Notes: generated from the letters alone by a model not told the origin. A DNA stretch of 64,000 nucleotides from Rhizobium etli 8C-3 (GCF_001908375.1 NZ_CP017243.1:248001-312000), one strand, 5' to 3'; positions 1 to 8,648 are shown, counted from the first letter of the stretch. Numbers and translations: made by a program.

Positions 1-590
1 AAGCTTTGGCTGTACTACCGCGCCTCCTGCCGTGGTTACGCGAGCGTGCCCCTCATCTCGACACACTCGCCTGTTTGCCGTTTGATCGTGCCGTGCGGGG
101 GCTTGAGCAAGGTGATATTGATTTGGCCGTTGGGCATATCGACGTGCAACTGCCTGGCTATTTTCGGCGCAGTCTTTATACAGACCGCTTCGCGTGTTTG
201 TTGCGCCACGGCCATCCAGCGCTGGCGCAGGAATGGACGATCGACAACTTCGCGACCTTGCGTCACGCTGCCATCAGTACGGACTCCCCCGACCACTTCG
301 GCCCGATCTACGACCACTTGCCCAACCTGCGAGCGGATCGTAGTCCCATACTTTTTTCCAGCGTTCTCACGGCAGCGGTGGTAGCTTCGGCAACGGATTT
401 GGTATTGCTCGTCCCGCGCCGCGTTGCGACCCAAGTTTCCGCGATGCTGCCGCTTAGGGTTGTTGATCCACCCCTCGAGCCGGCACCGTACAAGGTCATG
501 CTCATCTGGCACGAGCGGTGCCATCACGACCCGCAGCATAAATGGCTGCGCAAGGAGGTCGCCGCCGCGTTGGAGACGGGAGCGGACTGA
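1..590 (+). CDS. LysR-type transcriptional regulator, C-terminal part (gene runs off the left edge)
   Basis: The reading frame is open from the first bases (A-L-A-V-L-P-R-L-L at the edge) to a stop at 588-590, so the true start and the N-terminal helix-turn-helix lie outside the window. About 195 residues remain and look like the effector-binding (periplasmic-binding-protein-like) domain of LysR regulators: an ILP/RLL opening strand, GDIDLAVG (residues ~37-44), and a late LVLLVPRR segment. Family function: ligand-dependent transcriptional control. Target and ligand cannot be told. Its 3' end faces a decayed nifB fragment. I see no NodD-specific signature, so I do not call it nodD. Confidence 0.75.
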   Translation, partial: ALAVLPRLLPWLRERAPHLDTLACLPFDRAVRGLEQGDIDLAVGHIDVQLPGYFRRSLYTDRFACLLRHGHPALAQEWTIDNFATLRHAAISTDSPDHFGPIYDHLPNLRADRSPILFSSVLTAAVVASATDLVLLVPRRVATQVSAMLPLRVVDPPLEPAPYKVMLIWHERCHHDPQHKWLRKEVAAALETGAD

Positions 591-798
591 CACAAGAAGC
601 GGGTGATCGGGATGCTCCTGAAGCATCAAAGAGAGCAACCGGGCATTTTGCGCGGGGAGGTGACCAAGGCCTCAGCGCTGCTGCGACCGAGAGTGCCCGG
701 CATGTTGGACGAATATCGAGACTTGGCTGCCTATGTGCTCGCGGGGCCTGCTTGTGTCCGGGCTTCTGCTGAGCTGCGGCACGGCCCGGCAGTGGCGC

Positions 799-1377
799 GG
801 ATATCTTCGCGTCGACTCTCGGATCGACCATGTTGGTGGTGATCGTCAAGTGATCAACATTCATGTCAGCAAGCTCGCCGACACGGTCCGGCAGTGCCAG
901 ACCGTTGGTTGAAAGACACAGCTTGATATCGGGGATCTCTGTGGCTCCGCGTTCAAATGTCGCCTTTGTCTTCTTTCGGTCATAACAGGCATCGCTTGGT
1001 CCGGTGATAAAGAGCACGGAAAGCTGAGGGACTTCATTGGCGACCGCAACGACCTTTCGCAGGGCCTGGTCAGGCGTCAGCTTTTCCGAGACGACCCCAG
1101 GCCGGCTTTCGTTGGCGCAGTATTTACGATCGCAGTAGTTGCACTGGATATTGCAGGCTGGTGCGGCTACGACGTGCATGCGCGCGAAATAGTAAACTTC
1201 TTCTGAATAGCAGGAAAGGTCCTTGATTTTCTCCCACACAGCCGGCTCGGCGTGGTGCGGCTTTGCGGACGAACCGCACAATGACGCGGCGCAAGCAGTG
1301 GACTTCGCTGTGGCCAGCAGTTGGTTCATGGTTGTCGTGCTGGTCAGGCTCTTGAGCGAAATCATTGGTGGGGACAT
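799..1377 (-). pseudogene. nifB: nifB 5' fragment (radical SAM FeMo-cofactor core synthase), truncated
   Basis: Residues 1-193 read as the NifB N-terminus: the radical SAM motif C75-x3-C79-x2-C82 (ACNIQCNYC), then CANESRPGVVSEKL, FITGPSDACYD and the ADMNVDHLTITTNMVDP segment. Similarity stops near residue 193; the frame stays open to 502 but reads as unrelated sequence, so roughly 60% of NifB is missing. The usual G-x-A/GDA motif is altered (FITGPSDA, where NifB normally has GIAGPGDA). NifB makes the FeMo-co precursor, so this copy cannot be functional; an intact nifB presumably lies beyond the fix genes to the right. It has a good start (ATG 1375-1377 with GGAG upstream) and an intact-looking promoter at 1416-1430. 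Confidence 0.85.
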
Positions 1378-1415
1378 TGAAGGCTCCGTTGCTGCTTAAC
1401 ATCGCGGTTCAAAAA

Positions 1416-1430
1416 GCAAGGGCCATGCCA
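1416..1430 (-). promoter_or_regulatory. sigma-54 (-24/-12) promoter of the nifB fragment
   Basis: The minus strand reads TGGCATGGCCCTTGC, with GG and GC at the canonical -24/-12 spacing, 38 bases before the nifB start codon. It is paired with a NifA-type upstream site 75 bases further up. Confidence 0.75.
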
Positions 1431-1504
1431 ATGCAAATAGTTAGGTTTTTCAGCGGGTTAGCGTTTTTTGTCCGGTTCCCTCCATTTGCTACCCGACATA
1501 GGGT

Positions 1505-1520
1505 TGTCAGGCATTTGACA
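1505..1520 (-). promoter_or_regulatory. NifA upstream activator sequence (TGT-N10-ACA)
   Basis: TGT-CAGGCATTTG-ACA, exact consensus with N10, 75 bases upstream of the sigma-54 promoter at 1416-1430. This is the usual distance for NifA binding and looping. Confidence 0.7.
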
Positions 1521-1614
1521 ATAGACAGACACCGGTAAAATGGCGGCTCGCCTCGAGTGCATGAGTTGAGGAGGGCAGGTCGGGCCGTTCGACCACACCA
1601 GGCTTAGAACTTTC

Positions 1615-2125
1615 TTTCACCCCGATTTGATGCCCGCGGATGGCATAACCAACCTAAGGTGGGGTGAGGCCGGAGGCGAGCCGCCTGGCCTGAACCCACC
1701 CAGATTTCTCCATCGCGTCGATCAGCCGTTCCCGCTCGGTCAGACGCGCACCGATTGCGAGCCAGGCAGGATCGTTCGGATCACAGGCTTTGGAGGAGGC
1801 TTCGCCGAGGCAGGCGCCGGCGCGCCCGGCGGCCGCAAACGGGGATCCAGTCGACATTGGGCTCTTTCTGGCGAACTCGTCAATCGCATTGTTGCCGAAT
1901 GGACCGTTAGCTCCCTTCCACACAAGCGCAGAGGGGCACTGGCTGTTCTTGCAGGCAAAATCCAACGGAGCAATGGTCCTTGATTGCGCGAGAGTTGCTG
2001 TCCTACGCACGCGGTTTCAAGTTCACAGACGTTCCCTGGGAAGCGGCATTGCGAGGCCAGGTCAAGCGCCGACGGCGCGAATGTCCGTTCGCAGATGCAC
2101 CGAACGCCACTTTCAACTCAAGACT
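1615..2125 (-). pseudogene. nifA: nifA 3' remnant, frameshifted and with an in-frame stop
   Basis: The minus strand encodes the end of the NifA AAA+ domain and the C-terminal DNA-binding domain. FAPSALDLASQCRFPGNV (the WPGNVRELE region) is in one frame near 2040-2090. A frameshift near 2015-2022 leads to VRRTATLAQSRTI, the inter-domain segment with DFACKNSQC and LVWKGANGPFG, and the helix-turn-helix start LTERERLIDAMEKSGWVQA. An in-frame TAG at about 1651-1653 interrupts the final helix (LTPP-stop-VGYAIRGHQ). The order nifA then nifB on one strand matches rhizobial fixABCX-nifA-nifB. It is an inactive relic, presumably of a duplicated fix-nif segment. Confidence 0.75.
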
Positions 2126-2141
2126 AGACTTGCGACGAGCC

Positions 2142-2460
2142 ATGGACCAAGAGAAAATGGTCGAATTGCATGATCGCGAAACGATCCGCGACTGTCTCTA
2201 TCGGTATTGCCGCGGGATAGACAGGCGGACGAGGCGGCGCTGCGCAGCTCCTTCTGGGTCGATGCGCAGGACAATCATGGAGCGGATACGGGCTCCGCCG
2301 AGGCTTCATTGAGTTCGCGCTTGGTGTCTTCAAGACCGAACCGCCCAACATCCACCAGATCACGAAAGTTCTGATTGAGTTTATCAGCCCGACTGAAGCA
2401 ACTGTCGAGAGCTACTTCACAGTGCAGCATGAGGCGGGCCGTCGCAGACAGTCGCAGCAA
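2142..2460 (+). pseudogene. SnoaL-like (NTF2-fold) protein, decayed paralogue of the gene at 51306-51833
   Basis: Starts at ATG 2142 and reads [20 protein letters not shown], nearly the same as [18 protein letters not shown] in the intact gene at 51306-51833. The frame is then lost, and the homologous continuation ([19 protein letters not shown], then [17 protein letters not shown]) appears in another frame at about 2305-2425. Similarity ends near 2450. SnoaL/NTF2-fold proteins include hydratases, isomerases and ring-hydroxylase small subunits; no function is claimed for this copy. Confidence 0.7.
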
Positions 2461-2555
2461 GATTGCAGTCTCTAATCTTCGCCTGCGTCCTCGTAATAGA
2501 GGGGCGTATCAACTCGGCCGGCGGCGCAAAAAGTCATCACGATGACGGCAAGCTT

Positions 2556-3443
2556 TTATTCGCGGTTCAAATTGAGGTGTTCGAAGTACCAAGAGGGGTC
2601 ATCATCGGATGAATCTGTCTCGACACTGGCTTCACTCGAATGCCCCTCGACACCTGCTTCATCGTCGCTAAGATAGTCCACGGTTTTCGAGAGATAACTC
2701 CAAGGTTTGCCTGCGCGCTGCCATCCACCCTTGCTATTCTTTGTCCACTTGTCCGGATGTTGCGTAGGGTCGAGCACCCAGCGATTTTGACCCACGTCAA
2801 CGAAACCCATCTGCTCTAGACGGGCTCCCATCTCTGGCGAAGCGGGACGTGACATGATTAACGGCTGTTCGCCGTCGAGTTGAAGTTGATGTTCGAGCAG
2901 AATATCGCCTGCGTTCTCGACAAGCGGATGAGTAACGCGAAGGTCTACAATCGAAGTGATTCTTTTCCGACCGGGAAAAAGTTCCCGCCACGGCTCGTTC
3001 TCGATGCTAAATCCATCCTCTGTTCTTAAAAGCCCAACGCTTCGTTCTCCCAGATCATAGCTGAAATATCGCGCGCTGGGCGTATCATTGTCGGTGCCGC
3101 CGTAGAGTCGAGCGATGGTAGCCGTACGCAGGGCTTTAGAGGACACGAAGGGCGAGTACTCTTGTGGATTGACGGAAATGTGCTTGATATCATCACCGTA
3201 AAATTCCCTCACTTTTCTGGCAAATGTCGATCTGTCGAGCACCTTAATTGGAGGTTCGGAAGAGAGCGAGTATGGCCGCGTTGGCGACGAAGGCGAACGA
3301 GCATGGGGATCTGACGTTGATCGGGACGGCATGCCCGTAAGTGTTTGTGCCCCGGTCATATTCTCGATCCACCCCGCCATGGCCCGGGTGCGATCATCTT
3401 CCTCGGAAATGTTGTAGCGCAGCGATCGTTCTGTGTTATCCAT
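2556..3443 (-). CDS. nopP: NopP-like type III secreted effector
   Basis: 295 residues, soluble, with no signal peptide or membrane segment. The N-terminal ~70 residues are rich in Ser/Pro/Arg, as in type III substrates, and contain a GWIENMTGA motif (residues ~25-33) shared with the four large effectors at 4843-27613. The central part (VREFYGDDIKHISVNPQEYS; VSSKALRTATIARLYGG) and HPLVENAGDILLEHQLQLDG followed by MGFVDVGQNRWVLDPTQHPD resemble the rhizobial NopP family as I remember it; the second half looks like an acetyltransferase (GNAT)-type fold, which is inference. The C-terminus is acidic (SSDDDPSW). Start ATG 3441-3443 has GGAG-type spacing (CTCAGGAGAGACC). A degenerate tts box lies ~110 bases upstream. 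Expected role: delivery into legume cells through the type III secretion system, affecting host range. Confidence 0.65.
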   Translation of the reverse strand: MDNTERSLRYNISEEDDRTRAMAGWIENMTGAQTLTGMPSRSTSDPHARSPSSPTRPYSLSSEPPIKVLDRSTFARKVREFYGDDIKHISVNPQEYSPFVSSKALRTATIARLYGGTDNDTPSARYFSYDLGERSVGLLRTEDGFSIENEPWRELFPGRKRITSIVDLRVTHPLVENAGDILLEHQLQLDGEQPLIMSRPASPEMGARLEQMGFVDVGQNRWVLDPTQHPDKWTKNSKGGWQRAGKPWSYLSKTVDYLSDDEAGVEGHSSEASVETDSSDDDPSWYFEHLNLNRE

Positions 3444-3552
3444 GGCGGTCTCTCCTGAGAGTGAAAGGTGTGATGAAGCGCATCCTTTTCAGTCGCTTCA
3501 CATGTGGGAACGGTGCGCTCACATGTCCGGCCTATAAAGCGGATACGTGACT

Positions 3553-3570
3553 GCTAAGCTTCGATGAAGC
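3553..3570 (-). promoter_or_regulatory. Degenerate tts-box candidate upstream of the NopP-like gene
   Basis: The minus strand reads GCTTCATCGAAGCTTAGC, close to the TtsI-box core GCTT-N-TCGAAAGCT but with one base inserted before TCG and one A missing after it. It lies about 110 bases upstream of the start, a usual distance. Weak on its own. Confidence 0.35.
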
Positions 3571-3805
3571 GGGGGGTACGCGTTGCATGCGCGGCTCCTG
3601 GTCTCGCCTAGAGGGGACTAAACTTCCGCGAACTGGGCGGAAAGACGACCTGCGGGGCCCATATAGCCCGATGCGATCACTGGTTCTGCCAGCGTCGTCC
3701 GGACCCGCTCGGGAAGCTGCTCACAGCCGGTTGTCGTCCGCGAGCTTCTGGAGCTCTGGCGGAACAGTGCCGGCGGCTTGGCCAGCCGCAGTGATTGTAG
3801 TTGCA

Positions 3806-4075
3806 TTAACATCGCCAGCGTCCATCCACGTTATAGTTCGTCTTACCGCCTCCAGCCGCTCCTCGTCTCCTCCTGATCCCTTTCCTCAGCCCAAGCCTCG
3901 AGGATTCGTGAAAGCGTGGTCCCTTCGCCAAACCATCGTGGAAGTCCGTCGGAGGTGTCTGCGCCGCGGCAGGGCTAAGATTAGCTTGAATGTTAGAGGT
4001 GTCCTCGGAGGATTTACCGCCCCGCGGGCCTGTTCTGTGTTCACCGTTGTTGGTCTCCAATTGCAGATTACGCAT
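3806..4075 (-). CDS. Small ORF behind a tts box; possible type III-secreted protein or 5' remnant of one
   Basis: 89 residues, unrecognised. It starts at ATG 4073-4075, ~46 bases downstream of the tts-box match at 4121-4146. The N-terminus is rich in Asn/Thr/Ser/Gly (MRNLQLETNNGEHRTG), as in type III secretion signals, and the middle is Ala/Pro/Thr-rich; there are no membrane segments. After the stop the same strand carries another open stretch (3618-3812) ending in RTTLAEPVIASGYMGPAGRL, which could be the rest of a frameshifted gene. The call rests on promoter plus composition, not on homology. Confidence 0.4.
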   Translation of the reverse strand: MRNLQLETNNGEHRTGPRGGKSSEDTSNIQANLSPAAAQTPPTDFHDGLAKGPRFHESSRLGLRKGIRRRRGAAGGGKTNYNVDGRWRC

Positions 4076-4120
4076 ATGCTAGTGCAACCGGACTGGCCGC
4101 CATCATGCAAAACCGATATT

Positions 4121-4146
4121 CCAAAATGCTTTGGAAAAGCGGATCC
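4121..4146 (-). promoter_or_regulatory. tts box (TtsI-binding site) candidate
   Basis: The minus strand reads GGATCCGCTTTTCCAAAGC, then ATTTTGG. Against the core GCTT-N-TCG-AA-AGCT it matches all but two positions (TCC for TCG, AGCA for AGCT). It faces the small ORF at 3806-4075. TtsI is the type III regulator induced through NodD and flavonoids. Confidence 0.5.
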
Positions 4147-4184
4147 ACGGAGTCCCCTTAGGTGGTGAAGGTTCTGAGGAGTAG

Positions 4185-4300
4185 GTGGGCATCAGTGGTT
4201 TTTCGGCAGGGTCTGGTTGTTCAAGCACAGCCCGATAGAAGGCCACTGATGACCAATGAGATGATGGACCTCCGCTCGGGAATACGTCATGCCAAGCTGA
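4185..4300 (+). mobile_element. IS256-family element, left-end remnant (terminal repeat and first codons of the transposase)
   Basis: The stretch CATCAGTGGTTTTTCGGCAG followed by GGTCTGGTTGTTCAAGC and, at 4249, ATGACCAATGAGATGATGGA is homologous to the 5' end of the IS256-type transposase region read on the minus strand from 49030 to 48950 ([10 protein letters not shown] there, M-T-N-E-M-M-D-L-R-S here). Similarity stops after ~11 codons. Confidence 0.55.
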
Positions 4301-4842
4301 TAGCTGCTTGGCGGCGCAAGTCCCATCCGGCCAAAGTCACAGCGGCGAAGCCGGGGCGAGTCTTGCGGGCGTCGCGGTAACGGGGGGGGCTGAAGTGTAG
4401 ACAGATACGGGTGCGGGAATGAGCCTCAAAAGTTGAATGATCACGGAAGGCCGAGTGGGTTCTGTAGAGCGACAATCTGGCTGAGTCTCACCTTGTTTGT
4501 CGCCGCGCACTGAGGCGGCGAAATCAGAAAGGCCGGCGGAAAGATTGGTTGGAATCGGAATGCTGACGGCACCCTTCACGCTGCATGTTCCACACATCAC
4601 CCGAAACTGCTTAAATGAAGGCCAATTTTAGCGGGCTCCGCATGGCAAGCGGCAAGCTGGCGAGCCTCTCAAGCCATGTGCCGGCCTGATGGTCGAGTGC
4701 AGACGATTGTCGGCAAGCCGTCGCATATAGCGTTCGGCCATGCCTTGAGGGCATGATTGGATCTGGCTTTAGCATGCCGGGCGGCGGTCGGCAGGCATTA
4801 GGATCGAGGTTCCAAATTTGAATTTCCGGAGGACCCGCATCG

Positions 4843-7521
4843 ATGTACCCAAGACGGAACCAGCCGCGCGATGACGATTCTCGCGAAGTAAGTGGGTGGA
4901 TCGAAGACGTGACCGGAGCTTTCGATACGGACGCCTGGATCCAGGACTACTATTCACAGAGACGAGACATGGAACAGGATCCGAGCGACTTGCGCCTCGG
5001 TTCGCACGACAGTGACGCCGGCGACCGTGTGCCGCGTCGCAGATCCGTGGGCGGTTCGATGCGAGTGACGCCGCAGTCGCTGGCGCCGGAGAACTCGTTG
5101 AGCGGCGCCCGCCACAGCATAGACGTCTCTCGGGCGGGCTCCAGCAGCTTGCGATTCGGCGGCTCGGGGAGCAAGACATCGAGCAATATGGCGGACGCGG
5201 GAGAAGTCGCCGCGGCGCCGCAGGGCAGAAGCCGCGGATTTAAGTCGCGCATGGTGTCAGGGTTCAAGAAGGCGTTCGGATTGAGCAGCGGCAAGACGTC
5301 GTCGCGGGGTTCGGGGCAGCAAGACGTCGATGCCGCAACCGAGACTCACGTGGTCTCAACCAAGGTTCGCGTCGATTACGCCAAGCGTGGTCGCCCCGCC
5401 GACCGGGACATGCATCCCGATGACGAGTCCCGCATCAACCAGTTCGCGGAAGCAGTCCGAAACTACGAAATTCTACCCGACGGTAGCATCGGCCGAGGGG
5501 ACGGAAGGGTTCCCGAGCGTACCGTCGAGAACAATTTGGGGATTCTTAAGAGGTTCGCTCGTTGGCTCAGAGCAGAGAACAGAGATTCGATGGCTTCTCG
5601 GTTTTTAAACGATCCAGATTCACTAGCCGTTGATATCGCGGCTTATTGGGCAAGCGGTGGGGATGGTCAGGGCCGTCTTCAGTCAGCACTGTCTCATTTC
5701 AGGAGGCTCGCGCCTGAGGGGCAAGAACTCCAAGCCGTTGGACCTGGGCCGCGCCTGATGGGACGCCAGATACATGATCCTTATCCCGACGACGCCCGCG
5801 TCATTGATAGCTTGGCCAAGGAAGAGGTCCCGAATTCTCGGAAAAATGCCAGTGGGCAACGAAAGTTTAGCGCTTGGCTCAAAAGGGAGGGCAGGGAGAG
5901 CATAGTCAGCCGACTCACCGGTACTGATGAGCAGCGACGGTCGTTGCAGGAGGATTTTAGGGCCTTTACCAAGGATGAAGGAAAAAAAGTGGTCGTGGGT
6001 TTCGATCGGCTGCGGCAGTATCTAGGCGCCGAGTCGCAGTTGAAACAGCATGATCCTTATCCCGACGACGCCCTCATGATTGATAGCTTCGCCAACGAAG
6101 AGCTGAGCAAGCTCGGATCGGGCTCGACTTCCAAGAGGAATGTTGTCTGGACTATAGCCAGCAATCAACGAAAGTTTAGTAATTGGCTGCAAACCAGGGG
6201 TAGGGAGAGCATAGCGAGCCGGCTCAACGGCAGCGAGATGCAGCAAAGGTCCTTGAAAAAAGATTACCAAGACTTCACCGAAGCCATGGGAAAAAACCTC
6301 ACCATGTCTTTCAAGCGGCTTCGGCAGTACCAGCAAGTCGTTGAGGCGAACGCAGCGTCGGGGTTGTCCCCTGAGCAGGCAAGTGGCCGGGAACCGGCCG
6401 GTCTGGACGGCCGTTCGGATTCACGTGCCGAGTTCAGATCAACTTCGCCGCTGCAGCAGGTTGATCCATCGATCGAAGGCCGCAGCGGATTGTCGCTCGA
6501 CCATACCGAATGGTTGGGCGACCAGCATATCCAGACGGATTATGAGCTGCTAATGCAGGACTTGCAGCGAAACGATCCGGATCTCGCCGCCAGGACGCGG
6601 CTTATCGATCCCCTGATAGCCCATTATCATCTGCGCCTGGGCGATGAGAGCACCGCGCTGAGCGCTTTCCAGCGCATCGTTAATGATCAGGATGGAAGAG
6701 ATACAGCCGACTTCCTGTTCCTTCCAGTGAGCGATGCCAGTGCTTCGGATCCTGATCACCGCGGCACCCATTGGTCGCTGCTACTCGTTGACCGTCGCAA
6801 CCGCGAGGGGCCGGCTGCCTATCACTATGACTCCTTCCGGGGCCAGAACGACGAGTTTGCAGCAATGCTCGCACAAAGATTGGGTACCCGTCTGGAGCCC
6901 GTCCGCATGACCCAACAGCGCAACGACTATGATTGCGGAGTCTTCGTGGTTGACGGCACGCGGGCGCTCGTTAGACGACTGGCGCGAAGAGGCCGGCCAG
7001 CCGTGCTGCACCTCGACAACCTCGTCGCCGATCGGGAGCAACTCCAACGACGTCTGAGCCCCGCGCCCAACAGTGCTCGAGCGGGGGCTGCGGCGGCTGG
7101 ACCGGAGTCCTCCACACAGATCGCCGATCCCGCAGAGTTTTGGCATGGAGTGGCTCAACCCGGCCAGCTTCCCGATAGCTGGAATACAGCGCCCTTCCGG
7201 CAGGATTTGCCGTCAGCCGCCTATTCACCGGTGCAAAGCGTCAATCCGCCAGACGCACCATGGGAGCAAAGCTTGGGGGCATCGATCTTCGGCACCCCAC
7301 AGTACATGCTGCCTGTGGACGACTTGGGAGAAGCTGTCCCTCCGAGCTGGCAACACCGCAATCAACCGGCACCGGCTGGCCTTCGGCTTGCAATGTCCTG
7401 GCTTGAGTTGCTGCCGAGCGCGGACAACCCCCAGACCAGCATCACTATCCATGGTGTGCCCTACACGGCCACTCTGGGGCCATCAGGCAGGGAGAACGAC
7501 ATTTACCTTTTCCAGCAATAG
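4843..7521 (+). CDS. Type III effector with internal repeats and C48/ULP1-like cysteine protease domain, copy A
   Basis: 892 residues. ATG 4843 follows GGAGG (TTTCCGGAGGACC). Layout: N-terminal region with SGWIEDVTGA (residues ~18-27); a copy-A-only insert (~residues 83-153) with the cationic GFKSRMVSGFKKAFG; a divergent repeat (~residues 185-310); two full ~92-95-residue repeats opening with HDPYPDDA (from residue 311); and a C48 domain whose catalytic set is readable: H643 (THWSLLLVDRR), D663 (YHYDSF), Q692 and C698 (YDCGVFVV). A Pro-rich tail ends IHGVPYTATLGPSG. The domain order resembles rhizobial NopD/Xanthomonas XopD-type effectors (deSUMOylating enzymes acting in the plant nucleus). 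Secretion and SUMO-protease activity are inferred. The repeat unit (NQRKFS-W-L, FDRLRQYL) recalls small helical core-binding domains; this is a guess. Confidence 0.75.
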   Translation: MYPRRNQPRDDDSREVSGWIEDVTGAFDTDAWIQDYYSQRRDMEQDPSDLRLGSHDSDAGDRVPRRRSVGGSMRVTPQSLAPENSLSGARHSIDVSRAGSSSLRFGGSGSKTSSNMADAGEVAAAPQGRSRGFKSRMVSGFKKAFGLSSGKTSSRGSGQQDVDAATETHVVSTKVRVDYAKRGRPADRDMHPDDESRINQFAEAVRNYEILPDGSIGRGDGRVPERTVENNLGILKRFARWLRAENRDSMASRFLNDPDSLAVDIAAYWASGGDGQGRLQSALSHFRRLAPEGQELQAVGPGPRLMGRQIHDPYPDDARVIDSLAKEEVPNSRKNASGQRKFSAWLKREGRESIVSRLTGTDEQRRSLQEDFRAFTKDEGKKVVVGFDRLRQYLGAESQLKQHDPYPDDALMIDSFANEELSKLGSGSTSKRNVVWTIASNQRKFSNWLQTRGRESIASRLNGSEMQQRSLKKDYQDFTEAMGKNLTMSFKRLRQYQQVVEANAASGLSPEQASGREPAGLDGRSDSRAEFRSTSPLQQVDPSIEGRSGLSLDHTEWLGDQHIQTDYELLMQDLQRNDPDLAARTRLIDPLIAHYHLRLGDESTALSAFQRIVNDQDGRDTADFLFLPVSDASASDPDHRGTHWSLLLVDRRNREGPAAYHYDSFRGQNDEFAAMLAQRLGTRLEPVRMTQQRNDYDCGVFVVDGTRALVRRLARRGRPAVLHLDNLVADREQLQRRLSPAPNSARAGAAAAGPESSTQIADPAEFWHGVAQPGQLPDSWNTAPFRQDLPSAAYSPVQSVNPPDAPWEQSLGASIFGTPQYMLPVDDLGEAVPPSWQHRNQPAPAGLRLAMSWLELLPSADNPQTSITIHGVPYTATLGPSGRENDIYLFQQ
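5773..6330 (+). repeat. Tandem in-frame repeats in effector copy A (2 full units)
   Basis: Units start at 5773 and 6049, each opening H-D-P-Y-P-D-D-A and closing with FDRLRQYLG or FKRLRQYQQ. Unit lengths are ~276 and ~282 bases. A more divergent related unit precedes them at ~5413-5760 (NLGILKRFARWL core). Confidence 0.85.
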
Positions 7522-8648
7522 GGTGGAGATGGATCGAGCAATAGATGCCAGTCGTTCTTGAAAAAGCACCAAATCGTTGAGGGAGAATCCGTTTTTACGC
7601 GGCCACGTGCAGCCGCCAACCCAGATGAGACGATCCCCAGTGCCCGGGGCGACATCGAATGTGCACGTCGCCAGTCTTCCTTCAAAACGTGACGTTTGGC
7701 CAGCATCCCAAGAGGCGACGGCTGTCGCATCTGAGGTGTAGACAGATACGGATGCGGGAAGAGCCTCGGGTGCGAAGGATGCTGGCGCGGTCGCTGAAGT
7801 GCTTAGTGCCGTCTATGACGGCCTACCCTTTGCGGGTTCTACTATGGCTTCAGGCCCGGACGAAACCCGCCCATGGCGCCGGATGCATTTCATACGGCGA
7901 TCATGAACCAACGTGTGAGTTGGGTGCTCGATGCCGACCCCGTATCCTGCAACTATCAAACTATGCCTGCGGGCGGGTGCCGCGGTGGACCGACTTGTTC
8001 ATCACGCAACGATCTTCGAAATGAACGTCGAAAGCTATCGACGACGTTCCGCCATGGAGGCCAAACGCCAGCGCGGCAGGCCAGCCTCATTCGCGACAAT
8101 CAAAGGCACCGCACAGTTTGTCGCGGAGCGGCAATCAGACCACGATGAAGCTCTTGCCAGCGACAATCAACATGATAACTTCATCCCGACCGCGACATAA
8201 GAATCTCATCCAGATTGTCGCGCGCGTCTCATCCTGATCGCCGCGCCATAGGTCGCATAACTATCAAGCGCGCAACGGGTTCTGTCAGCAGCTACACCGC
8301 ATATGGTTCCGTTGCCTGAGGCGGCGAAATCAGAAAGGCCGGCGGATGGATTGGTTGGAACCGGAAATCCTGACGGCACCCTTCACGCTGCATGTCCCAC
8401 ATATCACTCGAACTGCTTAAATGAAGGCCAATTCTAGCGGGCTCCGCATGGCAAGCGGCAAGCTGGCGAGCCTCTCAAGCCATGTGCCGGCCTGATGGTC
8501 GAGTGCAGACGATTGTCGGCAAGCCGTCGCCATATGGTGTTCGGCCATGCCTTGGGGGCATGATTGGATCTGGCTTTAGCATGCTGGGCGGCGGTCGGCA
8601 GGCATTAGGATTGAGGTTCCAAATTTGATTTCCGGAGGACCGGCATCG

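Larger units (their letters stand above)
4509..8220 (+). repeat. Segmental duplication unit 1 (effector copy A with its flanks)
   Basis: From CTGAGGCGGCGAAATCAG (4509) through the effector gene and ~650 bases of shared 3' flank. The 3' flank starts GGGTGGAGATGGATCGAGC just after the stop codon and contains GTGTAGACAGATACGGATGC. A related copy of that last motif also sits at 4394, just before the unit. The 3' flank (7522-8220) has no convincing gene: several short frames are open but none is recognisable. Confidence 0.85.

Noticed and set aside
502..798. Continuation of the nifB reading frame as a functional NifB C-terminus
   Set aside because: No NifB similarity after residue ~193; composition is Arg/Pro/Ala-rich as in a chance open frame.
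7522..8220. Genes in the shared 3' flanks of the effector units (e.g. 7659-8024, 17424-18005)
   Set aside because: Frames differ in length between near-identical copies because of single-base indels and have no recognisable product.
8284..8300. GTCAGCAGCTACACCGC as a tts box for effector copies B-D
   Set aside because: Only the first six bases fit the TtsI core well, and the site is missing before copy A.
8625..8648. Upstream in-frame starts (8625, 13887, 24509) for the effector genes
   Set aside because: They lie before the GGAGG ribosome-binding site and are not conserved in copy A; the shared MYPRRN start is preferred.
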